DNA of 64,000 nt from Chromohalobacter marismortui (GCF_004364315.1 NZ_SOBR01000003.1:1-64000); one strand, 5' to 3'; shown: positions 40,334 to 50,759, numbered from the stretch's first letter. The notes: generated from the sequence alone by a model not told the origin. Numbers and translations: made by a program.

Positions 40334-41362
40334 TCAACCATTGGGCCCCGCCGCCAGCGAGCGATGGGGCGCCAAATGTTCGGCCCAGCCTTCCAGCTGC
40401 AAGGCGACGCGCCGCGCCAACCAGGAGTTCAGTCGCCCGTGGCGTGACTCGATAAAGCCGACATGACCGCCTTGTCGGGCAATTTCCAGATGAACGGCAT
40501 CGGCCGGCGGCGGTAGCCGAGAGAACAAGTCGGCCGGCATGAAAGGGTCGTCCTCGGCATGCAGAATCAGGGTCGGCAGTTCGATATCGCCGAGCAGACG
40601 GCCGGCGGACGCGCGACAATAGTAGTCGCTGGCCGATTGAAAGCCGTGCAGTGGCGCCGTCACGGCGTTGTCGTATGCCCAGAACGTTTCCAGGCCCGCC
40701 AGCTGGCGCACATTGAGTGCAATCGGCAAAGGGCCGGCTGCCAGTTTGGTGGCGATTTTGCGCTTGAGAGCGTCGAGCAGATAGCGTTGATAGACGCGCG
40801 CAAACCCCCGATTGAGCGCATCGGCGCTGGCCGCCAGGTCGAGAGGCGCGCTGATAGCGATGGCCCCGGCCAGATCGAGCCCGTCACCGCCTTGTTCGGC
40901 CACCAGCTTGAGAAGCATGTTACCGCCCAGCGACACGCCTGCCGCCACCTTGATGGCATGCGGATACCGCCGTGCCAACTGCCCGATGACCCAGTAGGCA
41001 TCCGCCGTATCGCCCGAGTGATAGGCTCGAGCAAGCCGATTGGGCGCCTGCCCACAGCCGCGAAAATGCATCAGCACCGCCCGCCACCCCAATGCGCTGG
41101 CTGCACGCATCAACTCGCGTGCATAAGGAGAGTCGACCGACCCTTCCAAGCCATGAAACAGCACGAATACCGGCGCATCGGCCCGTGCGGGCGCCGGCTG
41201 AGACCAGGCCAGCTCGACGAAGTCGCCATCGGGCAGATTGAGGATTTCCGTTTCACGCGCTAGCGGAGGCAAGCGGCGAAAACGGGGTAACAGGGTTTGC
41301 ACATGGCGATTACCCAATCCCCGTGGCGCGCGGAAATCGGCAGGAAAAAGCGTGCGTGACAT
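40334..41362 (-). CDS. YheT-family alpha/beta hydrolase
   Basis: A 342-residue predicted carboxylesterase-type hydrolase of the YheT group. The oxyanion hole segment LFHGLEGS and the nucleophile motif GVSLGGN (serine in the elbow) are present, with acid and histidine in ILHAEDDPF and GGHVGFIE. E. coli YheT has no assigned substrate. Start MSRTLFPADFRAPRG. Convergent with msrA. Confidence 0.86.
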   Translation of the reverse strand: MSRTLFPADFRAPRGLGNRHVQTLLPRFRRLPPLARETEILNLPDGDFVELAWSQPAPARADAPVFVLFHGLEGSVDSPYARELMRAASALGWRAVLMHFRGCGQAPNRLARAYHSGDTADAYWVIGQLARRYPHAIKVAAGVSLGGNMLLKLVAEQGGDGLDLAGAIAISAPLDLAASADALNRGFARVYQRYLLDALKRKIATKLAAGPLPIALNVRQLAGLETFWAYDNAVTAPLHGFQSASDYYCRASAGRLLGDIELPTLILHAEDDPFMPADLFSRLPPPADAVHLEIARQGGHVGFIESRHGRLNSWLARRVALQLEGWAEHLAPHRSLAAGPNG

Positions 41363-41423
41363 TAGTGTAGCTCTTGCGAATCTGTCTTTAGCTTAACGCG
41401 TTGCGCTTGCTCGGCAAGTGCCA

Positions 41424-42341
41424 TCAAACGATGCCGTGTGCTGCCTCGAGACGTTGCCATACGTCGGGCAAACCGGGATGGCGTGAATCCTTGCGCGCAT
41501 ACAGACGCAGGTCGAAGGGCACATCCCATTGCTCATCGCCGGCGCGTACCAGCTCGCCGTTGGCCATGGGCGTGATCACGCTACGCCAGGGCAGCCACCC
41601 AAGACCATAACCTTGGACGACCAGCTCACGAATATTGGTGGCCTGTATGCTTTCGTTGAGTGAGGTGAGGTAGGTGGGAGCGGGCATACGGCCAAGGTGC
41701 GCTTCGAGCGCCGCCGCCATCAAGCCTCGCGGATGAAAGGCGATCAACGGTTGGGGCTGGCGGCGCGTTCCCGGCAACGAGAAACGCGGACGCCCCTGGG
41801 CATCGGGCGCGCTCACTGGCACCAGCCGCTCTTCCCCCAAGGTCAGAAAGGTCAGCTCATTCATCTCGAGATCGAGTGCGATCCGCCCACGCGGCCAATA
41901 CAACAAGGCCAGATCGCATTCACCTCGCTCCAACCCATGCAGATAATCGCCGATCAACCAGCTCGTGGCCCGCAAGTAGGGCGCTACCAGTGGCGTCAGG
42001 GCATGCTGGTCGAGCCAGCCGGGCAAGAAGTTCGAGACCAGGCTCTGCGGCGCAGCCAACAGGATGCGCCTGGCCTCATCGGCGGCGATCGATTGCAAGC
42101 GATCACGTGTCAAACGCACACGCTCGGTGATCTGTTCGCAGAGCGCCAGAAACTCCTCTCCGGCAGGCGTCAAGCTCAACGGCAGTGTTTGACGGTTGAT
42201 CAACGTGGTCCCCATTTCTTCCTCGAGCAGCTTGATGCGCCGCGAGAAGGTGGGTTGCGTCACGTTCTGGGCATCGGCGGCCCGGGAAAAATGGCGTTCC
42301 CTGGCCAGCACGATAAAGTCTTCGAGCCAGCGAATTTCCAT
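41424..42341 (-). CDS. LysR-family regulator, HypT-like (second copy)
   Basis: 305 residues. Winged-helix N terminus (EIRWLEDFIVLARERHFSRAA; NVTQPTFSRRIKLLEEEMG) and a LysR effector domain. Related to the regulator at 9921-10838 across the whole length: both have WLEDF near the start and an RAG-QWD-P--LRLY-type ending. It lies downstream of a peptide ABC operon, separated by a hairpin, so it is not obviously its regulator. HypT-like by sequence only. Confidence 0.85.
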   Translation of the reverse strand: MEIRWLEDFIVLARERHFSRAADAQNVTQPTFSRRIKLLEEEMGTTLINRQTLPLSLTPAGEEFLALCEQITERVRLTRDRLQSIAADEARRILLAAPQSLVSNFLPGWLDQHALTPLVAPYLRATSWLIGDYLHGLERGECDLALLYWPRGRIALDLEMNELTFLTLGEERLVPVSAPDAQGRPRFSLPGTRRQPQPLIAFHPRGLMAAALEAHLGRMPAPTYLTSLNESIQATNIRELVVQGYGLGWLPWRSVITPMANGELVRAGDEQWDVPFDLRLYARKDSRHPGLPDVWQRLEAAHGIV

Positions 42342-42365
42342 CCTCAGACGCCATCCATCATCATT

Positions 42366-42387
42366 GACGCCGCCCGCAGGCGGCGTC
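42366..42387 (-). terminator. Hairpin after the ABC operon
   Basis: GACGCCGCC and GGCGGCGTC form a perfect 9-bp stem with loop CGCA between dppF-like and the LysR gene, both reverse. There is no clear U-tract on the reverse strand, so termination may be partial. Confidence 0.5.
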
Positions 42388-42455
42388 GCATGTCATCGTT
42401 CCATCACGACGCAGGTGAGCCCCAGGCGAGGCCATTTCATGTTTCCACGAGGCTC

Positions 42456-43517
42456 TCAGAGACGGCCTTCCTCGATCGCATGACACGCCACCTGACTGCC
42501 CTGGGTCTCGATCAACTGCGGTATCTCATGCCGGCATCGGTCATTGGCATGTGGGCAGCGTCCATGAAAGACACACCCCGAGGGCAGGTTGACCGGCGTG
42601 GGCACTTCGCCGGGCAGTTTGATATGCGCGGGGCCATCATCGTCGAGACGCGGTATCGCCGACATCAGCGCTTGAGTATAGGGGTGGCGCGGACGATCGA
42701 ACAGAGTACGCGTCTCGGCTACCTCGCAGACCCGCCCCAGGTACATCACCACCACCCGGGTACCGAAGTGCTCGACGACGGCCAAGTCATGGGTGATGAA
42801 CAGGTAGGTCAGATGGTGTCTCTCCTGGGCATCCATCAGCAGATTGAGTACCTGCGCCTGAATCGACACGTCGAGCGCCGAGATCGGCTCGTCGGCGACG
42901 ATGAACTCAGGCTCCACTGCCAGCGCCCTGGCGATGGCAATGCGTTGGCGCTGACCGCCCGAGAACTCATGGCCGAAACGCTTGCCCCATTCCGGATCGA
43001 TGCCCACCGACACCATCACCTCGCCAATCTTGTCGAGGATCTGTTGGCGACTCCAATCCGGATGATGGAAACGCAGCGGCTCCTCGAGTGTCTGCTGAAT
43101 GCTCATGCGTGGATTCAGCGACGCATAGGGGTTCTGGAAGATCATCTGCATGCGCCGCCGATAGGGCAGCAACTGGCGTGCGCTGAGATGATCGATGCGC
43201 CGGTCGTCATAGCGGATCTCCCCGGCAGTGGGGTGCAGAAGGCCCATCACCATCCGCGCCACCGTGGACTTGCCGCAGCCGGACTCGCCGACGACACACA
43301 ACGTTTCGCCGCGCTTGACATCGATGTCGACACCGTTGATGGCGTGGACGAACGCCTGACGGCGCTTCAGCTTGCCGCCCTCGAAACGGAGCTGTTCGAG
43401 AAAGTCGCCGGAAAGCGGGAAGCGCTTCTCGAGCCCACGAACCTGGAGTAGCGTGTCGCCGGCCTGCGCCGACTCACTCTCTTGAGGATACTGGGGTTGT
43501 TGTCGCACCTTGCTCAT
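42456..43517 (-). CDS. dppF: Peptide/opine-type ABC importer ATPase (DppF-like)
   Basis: One of two nucleotide-binding subunits of a five-gene importer. Walker A GESGCGKST, signature EFSGGQRQR, Walker B FIVADEP, and a C-terminal oligopeptide-ABC domain with cysteines (GCVFHGRCPHANDRCR). 353 residues. Start overlaps the upstream ATPase gene by four bases. Substrate is unknown: di/oligopeptide, nickel and opine importers share this family. Confidence 0.9.
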   Translation of the reverse strand: MSKVRQQPQYPQESESAQAGDTLLQVRGLEKRFPLSGDFLEQLRFEGGKLKRRQAFVHAINGVDIDVKRGETLCVVGESGCGKSTVARMVMGLLHPTAGEIRYDDRRIDHLSARQLLPYRRRMQMIFQNPYASLNPRMSIQQTLEEPLRFHHPDWSRQQILDKIGEVMVSVGIDPEWGKRFGHEFSGGQRQRIAIARALAVEPEFIVADEPISALDVSIQAQVLNLLMDAQERHHLTYLFITHDLAVVEHFGTRVVVMYLGRVCEVAETRTLFDRPRHPYTQALMSAIPRLDDDGPAHIKLPGEVPTPVNLPSGCVFHGRCPHANDRCRHEIPQLIETQGSQVACHAIEEGRL

Positions 43518-44563
43518 AAAGCCTCCCGTTTTTCGCTCGGGCCGTTGTCGCTCGCATCATGCTCGGGCGAGTGACGCTCGACGAGCTCACGCACCATGTG
43601 GCAGGCCACATCACAGTTCCCCGAGCGCACGAATGTCGGGATCACCTCGCGACAGTCACGCCGACGTTCGCCGTTGGCGTCGACCGAGAAACTGCAGCGT
43701 GGATGAAAGGCGCAACCCGGCGGGGTATTGGCAAGACTGGGCATCGAGCCGGGAATCTGGTTGAGACGCTGCCCGGGGGTCGCCATCTGCGGCAGAGCGT
43801 TGATCAACCCCTGAGTGTAGGGGTGCTCCGCGTCGTTGATGATTTCCCGGGTCGGCCCCTGTTCAATGACGCGACCGGCATACATCACCAGCATGCGCTG
43901 AGTGACCTGGCTGACCACGCCCAGGTCGTGAGTGATCAGGATCAGCGCCACGTTGTGCTTCTCGCACAACTCCAGCAACAGTTCCATGATTTCCGCCTGG
44001 ATGGTCACATCGAGCGCCGTGGTCGGCTCGTCGGCGACGATCACGTCGGGATCGAGCAACAGGGCGATGGCGATGATGATGCGTTGACGCATTCCCCCGG
44101 AAAGCTCATGCGGGTACTGATCCAGACGCCGCTCGGGGGAGGGAATATAGACCTGGTGCAGCTTGTTGAGCGCGATCTCGCGCGCATCGCGACGGCGGAT
44201 GCGGCGATGCGCCTTGAGGCATTCGATCATCTGCTCGCCGATGGTCAACACCGGATTGAGCGTCATCATCGGGTCCTGGAAGATCATCGATACCTTGTTG
44301 CCGCGTATCTGCTGCAGCTGGCGCGGCTTCATGGTGGTCAATTCACGCCCATCGAAGCGGATGCTGCCGTCAGCGATGTAGCCCGGTTTGGCAATCAGGT
44401 TGAGGATAGTGAACGCCGCCACCGACTTGCCGGCCCCGGACTCGCCGACAATGCCGAGACGCTCGCCACGGTCCAGCGTGAAGCTGACATCGCGCAGCGC
44501 CTTGACGTCGCCCTGACGCAGGGCAAAACGCACGTCGAGATTGGAAACTTCGAGTAAAGCCAT
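43514..44563 (-). CDS. dppD: Peptide/opine-type ABC importer ATPase (DppD-like)
   Basis: Second nucleotide-binding subunit. Walker A GESGAGKSV, signature ELSGGMRQR, Walker B VIVADEPTTALD. The C-terminal region carries the oligopeptide-ABC cysteine pattern (GCAFHPRC... CREV). 349 residues. It overlaps dppF by four bases and begins four bases after dppC. Confidence 0.9.
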   Translation of the reverse strand: MALLEVSNLDVRFALRQGDVKALRDVSFTLDRGERLGIVGESGAGKSVAAFTILNLIAKPGYIADGSIRFDGRELTTMKPRQLQQIRGNKVSMIFQDPMMTLNPVLTIGEQMIECLKAHRRIRRRDAREIALNKLHQVYIPSPERRLDQYPHELSGGMRQRIIIAIALLLDPDVIVADEPTTALDVTIQAEIMELLLELCEKHNVALILITHDLGVVSQVTQRMLVMYAGRVIEQGPTREIINDAEHPYTQGLINALPQMATPGQRLNQIPGSMPSLANTPPGCAFHPRCSFSVDANGERRRDCREVIPTFVRSGNCDVACHMVRELVERHSPEHDASDNGPSEKREAL

Positions 44564-44567
44564 GCGA

Positions 44568-45524
44568 TCAGCCCTTGTAGAGTCGCGGGTTCATGACGTC
44601 GCGCAGCCAGTCACCGAGCAAATTGATGACCAGCACCAGCACGATCAGCACGGCGCCGGGAATCAGAGTGATCCACCAGGAACCCGACTGCAGATAATCG
44701 AAGCCCGACTTGATCAGCGAGCCCAGTGACGGCTGGGTTTCAGGCATCCCCAGACCGAGAAACGATAGCGCCGCTTCCGAGATGATGGCGTTGGCGATCT
44801 GCACGGTGGAGATGACGAAGATCGGCGACAGCGTATTGGGCAGAATGTGCCGGAACATGATGCGCTTGGCGCGAAACCCCATCACCCGCGCGGCATCGAC
44901 ATACTCCTTGCTGCGCTCGGCGAGCACCGAGGCGCGCACGGTACGCGCATACTGCGGCCACTCGGCGAGACCGATGATCAGCACCAGGATGAACACCGCA
45001 TACTCGCTGTAGACGGCGCCACCGAAGGTGGCCTTGATCACTGCACCGACGATGATCGCCACCATCAGCGTGGAGAACGACAGCTGAATGTCGGCCATGC
45101 GCATCAGAAAGGCATCGACGCGGCCGCCGAGATAGCCGGCGAGCAGGCCGAAGGTCACCCCGAGGAGGGCCTGCAGCATCACCGCTCCGAAGCCAATGAT
45201 CAATGACACTCGGGCGCCATAGAGAATCGTCGATAGCAGGTCACGCCCCTGCGCATCGGTACCCAGCAGATATTGCGGGTCGCTGCCATCGATCCAGAAC
45301 GGCGGCAGTTCCGAGTCCAGGATACGGATCTGGGCCAGGTCATAGGGATTCATCGACGCCAGCCAGGGCGCCAGAATGGCCGCTGCCACCAGCAGGACAA
45401 AGACGGCGAAACAGACCTGGGCGATCCAGTCACGCTTGAAGCTGTACAACAGGTAAGAGCTTCGAAAGCGCGCCCAGCGCGAGGACGGCGAGGTAGTGGA
45501 AGACGACGTCGGAGCGATAGTCAT
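44568..45524 (-). CDS. dppC: Peptide/opine-type ABC importer permease (DppC-like)
   Basis: Inner-membrane channel subunit with about six membrane helices and the EAA-type loop (EAALSFLGLGMPETQPSLG near the C terminus). Start MTIAPTSSS at 45524, 318 residues, overlapping dppB by four bases; the much longer reading frame upstream (to 45692) is inside dppB and spurious. N terminus is a Ser/Thr-rich cytosolic segment. Confidence 0.88.
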   Translation of the reverse strand: MTIAPTSSSTTSPSSRWARFRSSYLLYSFKRDWIAQVCFAVFVLLVAAAILAPWLASMNPYDLAQIRILDSELPPFWIDGSDPQYLLGTDAQGRDLLSTILYGARVSLIIGFGAVMLQALLGVTFGLLAGYLGGRVDAFLMRMADIQLSFSTLMVAIIVGAVIKATFGGAVYSEYAVFILVLIIGLAEWPQYARTVRASVLAERSKEYVDAARVMGFRAKRIMFRHILPNTLSPIFVISTVQIANAIISEAALSFLGLGMPETQPSLGSLIKSGFDYLQSGSWWITLIPGAVLIVLVLVINLLGDWLRDVMNPRLYKG

Positions 45525-46567
45525 GCGGGCTTCCCTGTGAGTTTCACGGTGGGGTTGACCAGACCGTAGATCAGATCGACCAGCGTATTGGTGATCACGA
45601 AGATCAAGCCGACGATCATCAAATAGGTGACGATCAGCGGGATGTCGGAGCGTTCGATGGCATCGAGGAACATCAGTCCCACGCCCGGCCACTGGAAGAC
45701 CGTCTCAGTGAGAATGGTATAGGCGACCAGCGTACCGATCTGCACACCGCCTACGGTGATCACCGGCAGCATGGTGTTCTTCAACGCGTGCACGAAGTAA
45801 ATGCGACGCATGCTGATCCCCTTGGCCTTGGCAAACTTGACGTAGTCGGACTGCAAGACCTCGAGCATTTCGGCGCGGATCAAGCGTATGAAGAGCGGTA
45901 GCATGATCGAGGCCAGTGATATCGACGGCAACACCAGGTAACTCAAGCCTTCAAGCGAGGCGAAGTTAGTGCTCCAGGTACCCACCACGTGTACCACGTC
46001 ACCGCGCCCGTAGGCCGGCATACCGCCGTCGGTGGACAGCAAGCCGTTGAGCCAACTGCCCCAACCGGTATCGACTGGGAATGGGGTGAACTGTACGCCG
46101 ATGGCGAATATCTGGATCAGCACGATGGCGGTGAGGAACACCGGTATCGAAATGCCCACGATCGAGACGCCCATGAACAATCGCGACAACGGCGAACGCG
46201 GCTTGATGGCGCTATAGACGCCGATCGGCACCGAGAACAGCATGATCAATACTGTCGTGGCGAACACCAGCTCCAGGGTCGCCGGCAAATGGCGTAACAC
46301 GACCTCGATGGTCGGTTCGCCATAAAAGTAGGAATAGCCAAAGTCAAAATGCATGGCATTCTTGGCGAAGCGCAGATACTGCACCATGAACGGATCATTC
46401 AGCCCCAGTTCCTCACGCAGTTCGGCGCGTTCACTATCCGGTACCGACTGACCGACCATCTGCTGGATGGGGTCGCCGAGGTTGTCCTGGATGGCGAAGC
46501 TGATCACGCTGATGATGAACATCACCAGGAAAGCGTGAAACAGGCGCTTGATCAGAAAAGCAATCAT
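45521..46567 (-). CDS. dppB: Peptide/opine-type ABC importer permease (DppB-like)
   Basis: First channel subunit, 348 residues, five to six membrane helices. The DppB-type EAA loop (LRAEMLEVLQSDYVKFAKAKG) is clear. Separated from the binding-protein gene by 134 bases with a strong hairpin, so the permease and ATPase genes may be less expressed than dppA. Confidence 0.9.
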   Translation of the reverse strand: MIAFLIKRLFHAFLVMFIISVISFAIQDNLGDPIQQMVGQSVPDSERAELREELGLNDPFMVQYLRFAKNAMHFDFGYSYFYGEPTIEVVLRHLPATLELVFATTVLIMLFSVPIGVYSAIKPRSPLSRLFMGVSIVGISIPVFLTAIVLIQIFAIGVQFTPFPVDTGWGSWLNGLLSTDGGMPAYGRGDVVHVVGTWSTNFASLEGLSYLVLPSISLASIMLPLFIRLIRAEMLEVLQSDYVKFAKAKGISMRRIYFVHALKNTMLPVITVGGVQIGTLVAYTILTETVFQWPGVGLMFLDAIERSDIPLIVTYLMIVGLIFVITNTLVDLIYGLVNPTVKLTGKPA

Positions 46568-46658
46568 GGATTGCGGCCCCCGTTGGCAAACGAAGGCGCC
46601 TGAGCGACCACCGACCGCCAGGACGCGCTTGCTTGGTTTGAAATTCGAAACGACGGAT

Positions 46659-46687
46659 CCCTCCGCCGGCTTGGCACCGGCGGGGGG
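46659..46687 (-). other. Hairpin between dppA-like and dppB-like genes
   Basis: A G-C-rich stem of 11 pairs (46659-46669 with 46677-46687, loop about 7 bases) just downstream of the binding-protein stop. No U-tract on the reverse strand. This is the position where stem-loops protect the binding-protein segment of ABC operon mRNAs. Confidence 0.6.
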
Positions 46688-46701
46688 AGGGTAGGTACGA
46701 C

Positions 46702-48291
46702 TTATTCCGGCTTGACGACCACGTCCCCCAGGTAGGGGAAGTTCATGACGTTGAGCACCGGCTCGATCTGAACGTTGTCATCGGCGGCCCAGGCCAGGTC
46801 CTGCCAGTGCAGCGGAATGAATGCGGCATCGTCATAGAGAGCCTTTTCCACTGCCTGGAGCATCTTCGCGCGCTTCTCGCGGTCGGTCTCGAGGTTGGCC
46901 GCCGCGACCTTCTCATCGAGCGCCGGATTGCAGTAGTTGCCTGCGTTGTACTGGCCGGCGCCGGTGTCGGGGTTGGGGCACTCGGTGAGGTACTGGAAGA
47001 AGTTGGCCGAATCCTCGGTGTCGGCGTGCCAGCCAATCATCATCACATCGGCGGCCCGATTGTCGAATTCGGTCCAGTACTGAGCCTTGGGCAGCGTCTT
47101 GAGATCCACCGTGACGTTGATTCGCGCCAGCATCGCCGCGACCGCCTGAGCGATCTGTGCATCGTTCACGTAGCGGTTGTTGGGCGCCATCATGGTGATG
47201 CTGAAACCATCCCCATAACCGGCTTCCTTCATCAGTTGCTTGGCTTTCTCCAGGTTATACCGTGGTTCCAGGGTCGGGTTGTGTCCGGCATAACCTTTCG
47301 GCGAGAGCTGGGCGGCCGGCGTCGCGAAGCCTTTCATCAGCCGATCGGCAATGGCTTCCTGGTTGATGGCATAGGCAAACGCCTGACGAACCTTGGGATT
47401 CTTGAAGGCGTCGACACGCTTCTGGTTCATCTGCAGCATGATGATGCGCGTGCCTGACATGGTGACGAGCTTGACGTCTTTGGCCGCGCGGACCCGCTGC
47501 AGATCGTTGGGGGGCACCGGCGCGATGAAATCGACGTCACCGGAGAGCAGGGCGGCCACGCGGGTGGCATTCTCGCTGATCGGGGTCAGCACGATGCGAT
47601 CGACGTTGCCCGGCGACTGCTCATCCCAATAGTTGTCGAAACGCTCGAACTCGACTCTGACACCCTGTTGCCGCTCGGTGACGCGATAGGGGCCGGTGCC
47701 GGAGACGTGACGCGACGCGAAGGAGTTGCCGTTCTTGACGATTGCACTCTTGTTCTTGCCATCCGCCGTCTCGCCGGAATAGAACTCGCTATCCATGGGA
47801 AAGATGTAAGTCGACAGGTTGAGCAGCAGCGGGTAAGGCTTCTTGGTATGGAACTTGACGGTGTGTTCATCGACCACTTCGACGCGATCGATCGGCTCGA
47901 AAATCGCCTTGAAGTCGGCGCTGCGCTTGAGACGCTCGACGGTCCAGGCAACATCCTTGGCGGTAAATGCGTTGCCACTATGGAACTCGACGCCTTTGCG
48001 CAGCTTCATCTGCAGCGTGGTATCGTCGATCTGCTCCCAGCTAGTGGCCAGCCGCGGCTCGAATTCGAAGTCTTGGGTCCAGCGCACCAACGGGTCGAAA
48101 ACCAGGTGCGAGAGTTGCAGTATTCCGCCGGAAAGTTGTTCATGGATATCCAACGACACCGGGTCGGCGTCGTAAGCTACACGCAATGTCACGGGGTCGT
48201 TATCGCTGGACGAGTCTTGCGCCAGCACAGGCAGGGGAAGCGCGACACAAGCGCCGAGCAACGCCGCCAGGAGAGTCTTCTTGTTAATCAT
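46702..48291 (-). CDS. dppA: Peptide/opine-type ABC importer substrate-binding protein (DppA-like)
   Basis: Periplasmic SBP_bac_5-family solute receptor. Signal peptide MINKKTLLAALLGACVALPL... ending VLA|QDSS around residue 24. The SBP5 signature region (LRKGVEFHSGNAFTAKDVAW) is present. 529 residues. First gene of the operon; upstream 148 bases contain its promoter, not identified. Substrate cannot be deduced. Confidence 0.9.
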   Translation of the reverse strand: MINKKTLLAALLGACVALPLPVLAQDSSSDNDPVTLRVAYDADPVSLDIHEQLSGGILQLSHLVFDPLVRWTQDFEFEPRLATSWEQIDDTTLQMKLRKGVEFHSGNAFTAKDVAWTVERLKRSADFKAIFEPIDRVEVVDEHTVKFHTKKPYPLLLNLSTYIFPMDSEFYSGETADGKNKSAIVKNGNSFASRHVSGTGPYRVTERQQGVRVEFERFDNYWDEQSPGNVDRIVLTPISENATRVAALLSGDVDFIAPVPPNDLQRVRAAKDVKLVTMSGTRIIMLQMNQKRVDAFKNPKVRQAFAYAINQEAIADRLMKGFATPAAQLSPKGYAGHNPTLEPRYNLEKAKQLMKEAGYGDGFSITMMAPNNRYVNDAQIAQAVAAMLARINVTVDLKTLPKAQYWTEFDNRAADVMMIGWHADTEDSANFFQYLTECPNPDTGAGQYNAGNYCNPALDEKVAAANLETDREKRAKMLQAVEKALYDDAAFIPLHWQDLAWAADDNVQIEPVLNVMNFPYLGDVVVKPE

Positions 48292-48439
48292 GTTGAAGCC
48301 CTATTGTGTATTGTTATGCGAATAGAATCGCCGGCCTCAACATAAAGAGCTTTGGACGAAGACGACAATCGAAATCTTGATGGCCGCCATTCGTTAGATG
48401 AATAATGCCGTCTGGTGGGCTTGCGCTAGACGGTGGACA

Positions 48440-49078
48440 TCAACCCGCCACAGGGTCGAAACGATGGATGTGCGAGGCCTCGTCGAGTTGCGATACCGTG
48501 CATTCAAGATCGGTCACGCAGCCGTCGGCCAAGCCATAGACCCAGCCATGCACCGATAGCTTCTGCCCGCGCTGCCAAGCGCGCTGCACGACCTTGGTAC
48601 GACACAGGTTGGCCACTTGCGCACGCACATTGAGCTCGCACATCCGGTCGACTTTCTCATCGAACGATAACGGCGCGAGTGCCTCACGGTTGACGCTGTA
48701 CAATTCGCGGACGCTGTGCAGCCAGTAATCGATCATGCCGTTGTCACCGTCGGCGATCGCGGCCCGTACCCCACCGCAGCCATAATGACCGACCACCATG
48801 ATGTGCTCGACCTGAAGTACATCAACGGCGAACTGCACCACCGACAAGGCGTTCATGTCATTGTGGTACAGCAGGTTCGCCACGTTGCGATGCACGAACA
48901 CCTCTCCCGGCGGCAAATCGACGATCTGGTTGGCCGGTACTCGACTATCCGAACACCCGATCCACAGATAATCGGGGTTCTGCTGATGCGACAAGCGTTC
49001 GAAGAATTCTGGGTCACGTTCACGAACAGCTGCGGCCCATTCACGATTTTGTTCCAGCAGCTTCTTGATATCGCTCAT
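48440..49078 (-). CDS. can: Beta-class carbonic anhydrase
   Basis: Interconverts CO2 and bicarbonate. The zinc ligands and catalytic dyad are visible: C42, D44, R46 (IGCSDSRVPA), H98 and C101 (VGHYGCGG). 212 residues from MSDIKKLLEQ, matching the Can/CynT size; the frame to 49096 adds six unlikely residues. Divergent from glutathione reductase. Confidence 0.95.
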   Translation of the reverse strand: MSDIKKLLEQNREWAAAVRERDPEFFERLSHQQNPDYLWIGCSDSRVPANQIVDLPPGEVFVHRNVANLLYHNDMNALSVVQFAVDVLQVEHIMVVGHYGCGGVRAAIADGDNGMIDYWLHSVRELYSVNREALAPLSFDEKVDRMCELNVRAQVANLCRTKVVQRAWQRGQKLSVHGWVYGLADGCVTDLECTVSQLDEASHIHRFDPVAG

Positions 49079-49209
49079 GTAAATCTCTTCATGCAAGCAG
49101 GGGATCCGAACAACTTTTACCTTCTCTGTCTCGAAGCGTCAATCAGGCCCCTCCCTGAGCGTTCCCTAGGCTGTTATCATTTGCAACATCGAAAAGTCAG
49201 GAGATTGAC

Positions 49210-50574
49210 GTGGTTCAGTACGATTACGACCTATTTGTCATCGGCGCGGGCTCCGGTGGGGTACGCGCTGCACGCACAGCAGCGGCCACGGGCGCGCGCG
49301 TCGCCATTGCCGAGGATCGCTATTTGGGCGGTACCTGCGTCAATGTCGGTTGCGTGCCCAAGAAGCTCTATTCCTATGCAGCGCATTTTCACGATGCTTT
49401 CGAAGATAGCGCTGGCTTCGGCTGGACGTTGCCCGAAGCACCGCGCTTCGACTGGGCGACGCTGCGCGATAACAAGATCGAGGAGATCAAGCGTCTCAAT
49501 GGCATCTACGGGCGGTTACTCGAAGGTGCCGATGTCAAGCTCATCAATGGTCGCGCCACCATTACCGGCGCGCATAGCGTCGAAATCAACGGCGAGACGC
49601 TATCCGCCGAAAAGATTCTGGTCGCGACCGGCGGCTGGCCCTGGGTTCCCGATATAGAAGGCGCGGAACACGCCGTGGATTCCAACCGCGTCTTCGACCT
49701 GGACACCTTTCCCGAGCGCTTTTTGGTGCTGGGCGGTGGCTATATCGCGGTCGAGTTCGCCAGCATCTTCAATGGGCTCGGCAGTGACGCGCACTTGGTC
49801 TATCGTGGCGAACTGTTCTTGCGCGGCTTCGACCGTGAAGTGCGTGAATTCACCCGCGACGAGATGCAGAAGAAGGGCGTCAATCTGCATTTCGAAACCA
49901 CCATCGAGCGTATCGAACCTGTCGGTGATGCGTACCGCGTCAGCCTGACCAATGGCGAAACGCTGGAGGTGGATGTCGTGCTGGCCGCTACCGGTCGCCG
50001 TCCCAATCTCACCGGCCTGGGACTCGACGCGCTGGACATCGAGCTCAATCCCAATGGCACGATCAAGGTTGACGAGCGTTATCAAACCTCGGAGCCCTCG
50101 ATCCTGGCGCTGGGCGACGTGACCGGTGGCCCCGAGCTCACCCCCGTGGCGCTTGCCGAGGCCATGCACCTCGTGCAGCACCATTATGGGGATGCCACGC
50201 CGGGCCCCTTGGATTACCAGGACATTGCCACGGCCGTGTTCTGTCATCCCAATATCGGCACTGTCGGCCTCAGCGAAGAGGAAGCCCGCGAGCAGTGCGA
50301 GTCGGGCGTACGCATCTATCGCGCCGATTTCCGTCCCATGAAGCACACGCTTTCGGGAAGTCAAGAACGTTGCCTGATGAAGCTGGTCGTGGACGACGCC
50401 AGCGATCGGGTGGTGGGTGCTCACATGGTGGGCGACGATGCCGGCGAGCTCATTCAGGGCATCGCCATCGCCGTACGCGCGCGCCTGACCAAGACCGACT
50501 TCGACGCCACGGTAGGCATTCACCCCACCAGCGCCGAAGAGTTCGTCACCATGCGCTCCTTGTCACGTCGCTAG
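49210..50574 (+). CDS. gor: Glutathione reductase
   Basis: FAD-dependent flavoprotein that regenerates reduced glutathione from GSSG using NADPH. FAD motif [11 protein letters not shown], redox-active disulfide [16 protein letters not shown](P) motif LGGGYIAVE, and the C-terminal GIHPTSAEE with the catalytic His/Glu. 454 residues, GTG start at 49210 with CAGGAG at 49197-49202. The gor assignment rests on the GCVPKK[14 protein letters not shown] pattern; other dihydrolipoyl-type reductases are less likely. Confidence 0.92.
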   Translation: MVQYDYDLFVIGAGSGGVRAARTAAATGARVAIAEDRYLGGTCVNVGCVPKKLYSYAAHFHDAFEDSAGFGWTLPEAPRFDWATLRDNKIEEIKRLNGIYGRLLEGADVKLINGRATITGAHSVEINGETLSAEKILVATGGWPWVPDIEGAEHAVDSNRVFDLDTFPERFLVLGGGYIAVEFASIFNGLGSDAHLVYRGELFLRGFDREVREFTRDEMQKKGVNLHFETTIERIEPVGDAYRVSLTNGETLEVDVVLAATGRRPNLTGLGLDALDIELNPNGTIKVDERYQTSEPSILALGDVTGGPELTPVALAEAMHLVQHHYGDATPGPLDYQDIATAVFCHPNIGTVGLSEEEAREQCESGVRIYRADFRPMKHTLSGSQERCLMKLVVDDASDRVVGAHMVGDDAGELIQGIAIAVRARLTKTDFDATVGIHPTSAEEFVTMRSLSRR

Positions 50575-50595
50575 TGATGTGGTGCCGTTTCGGTT

Positions 50596-50625
50596 GCAAA
50601 CGGGCCACGTGAGTGGCCCGTTTGC
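50596..50625 (+). terminator. Terminator after gor
   Basis: GCAAACGGGCCAC and GTGGCCCGTTTGC form a perfect 13-bp stem with loop GTGA, 22 bases after the gor stop. The A/T pairs at the stem base stand in for a U-tract. Confidence 0.85.
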
Positions 50626-50759
50626 ATTGGTACCCGACGAGAAGGAATCGCTCCCTAGATGACATGACCCATGCACGCGGCTCATCATTGACTAGACTGA
50701 GAGCAGTCGCATTGCATGAGCACAGCTTGGTAACGCGCGGCTATATACGCATATCAAGT

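Noticed and set aside
41697-43451. A 584-codon open frame on the plus strand opposite the LysR and ABC ATPase genes
   Set aside because: It is antisense to clear domain-bearing genes; long shadow frames are expected in GC-rich DNA.
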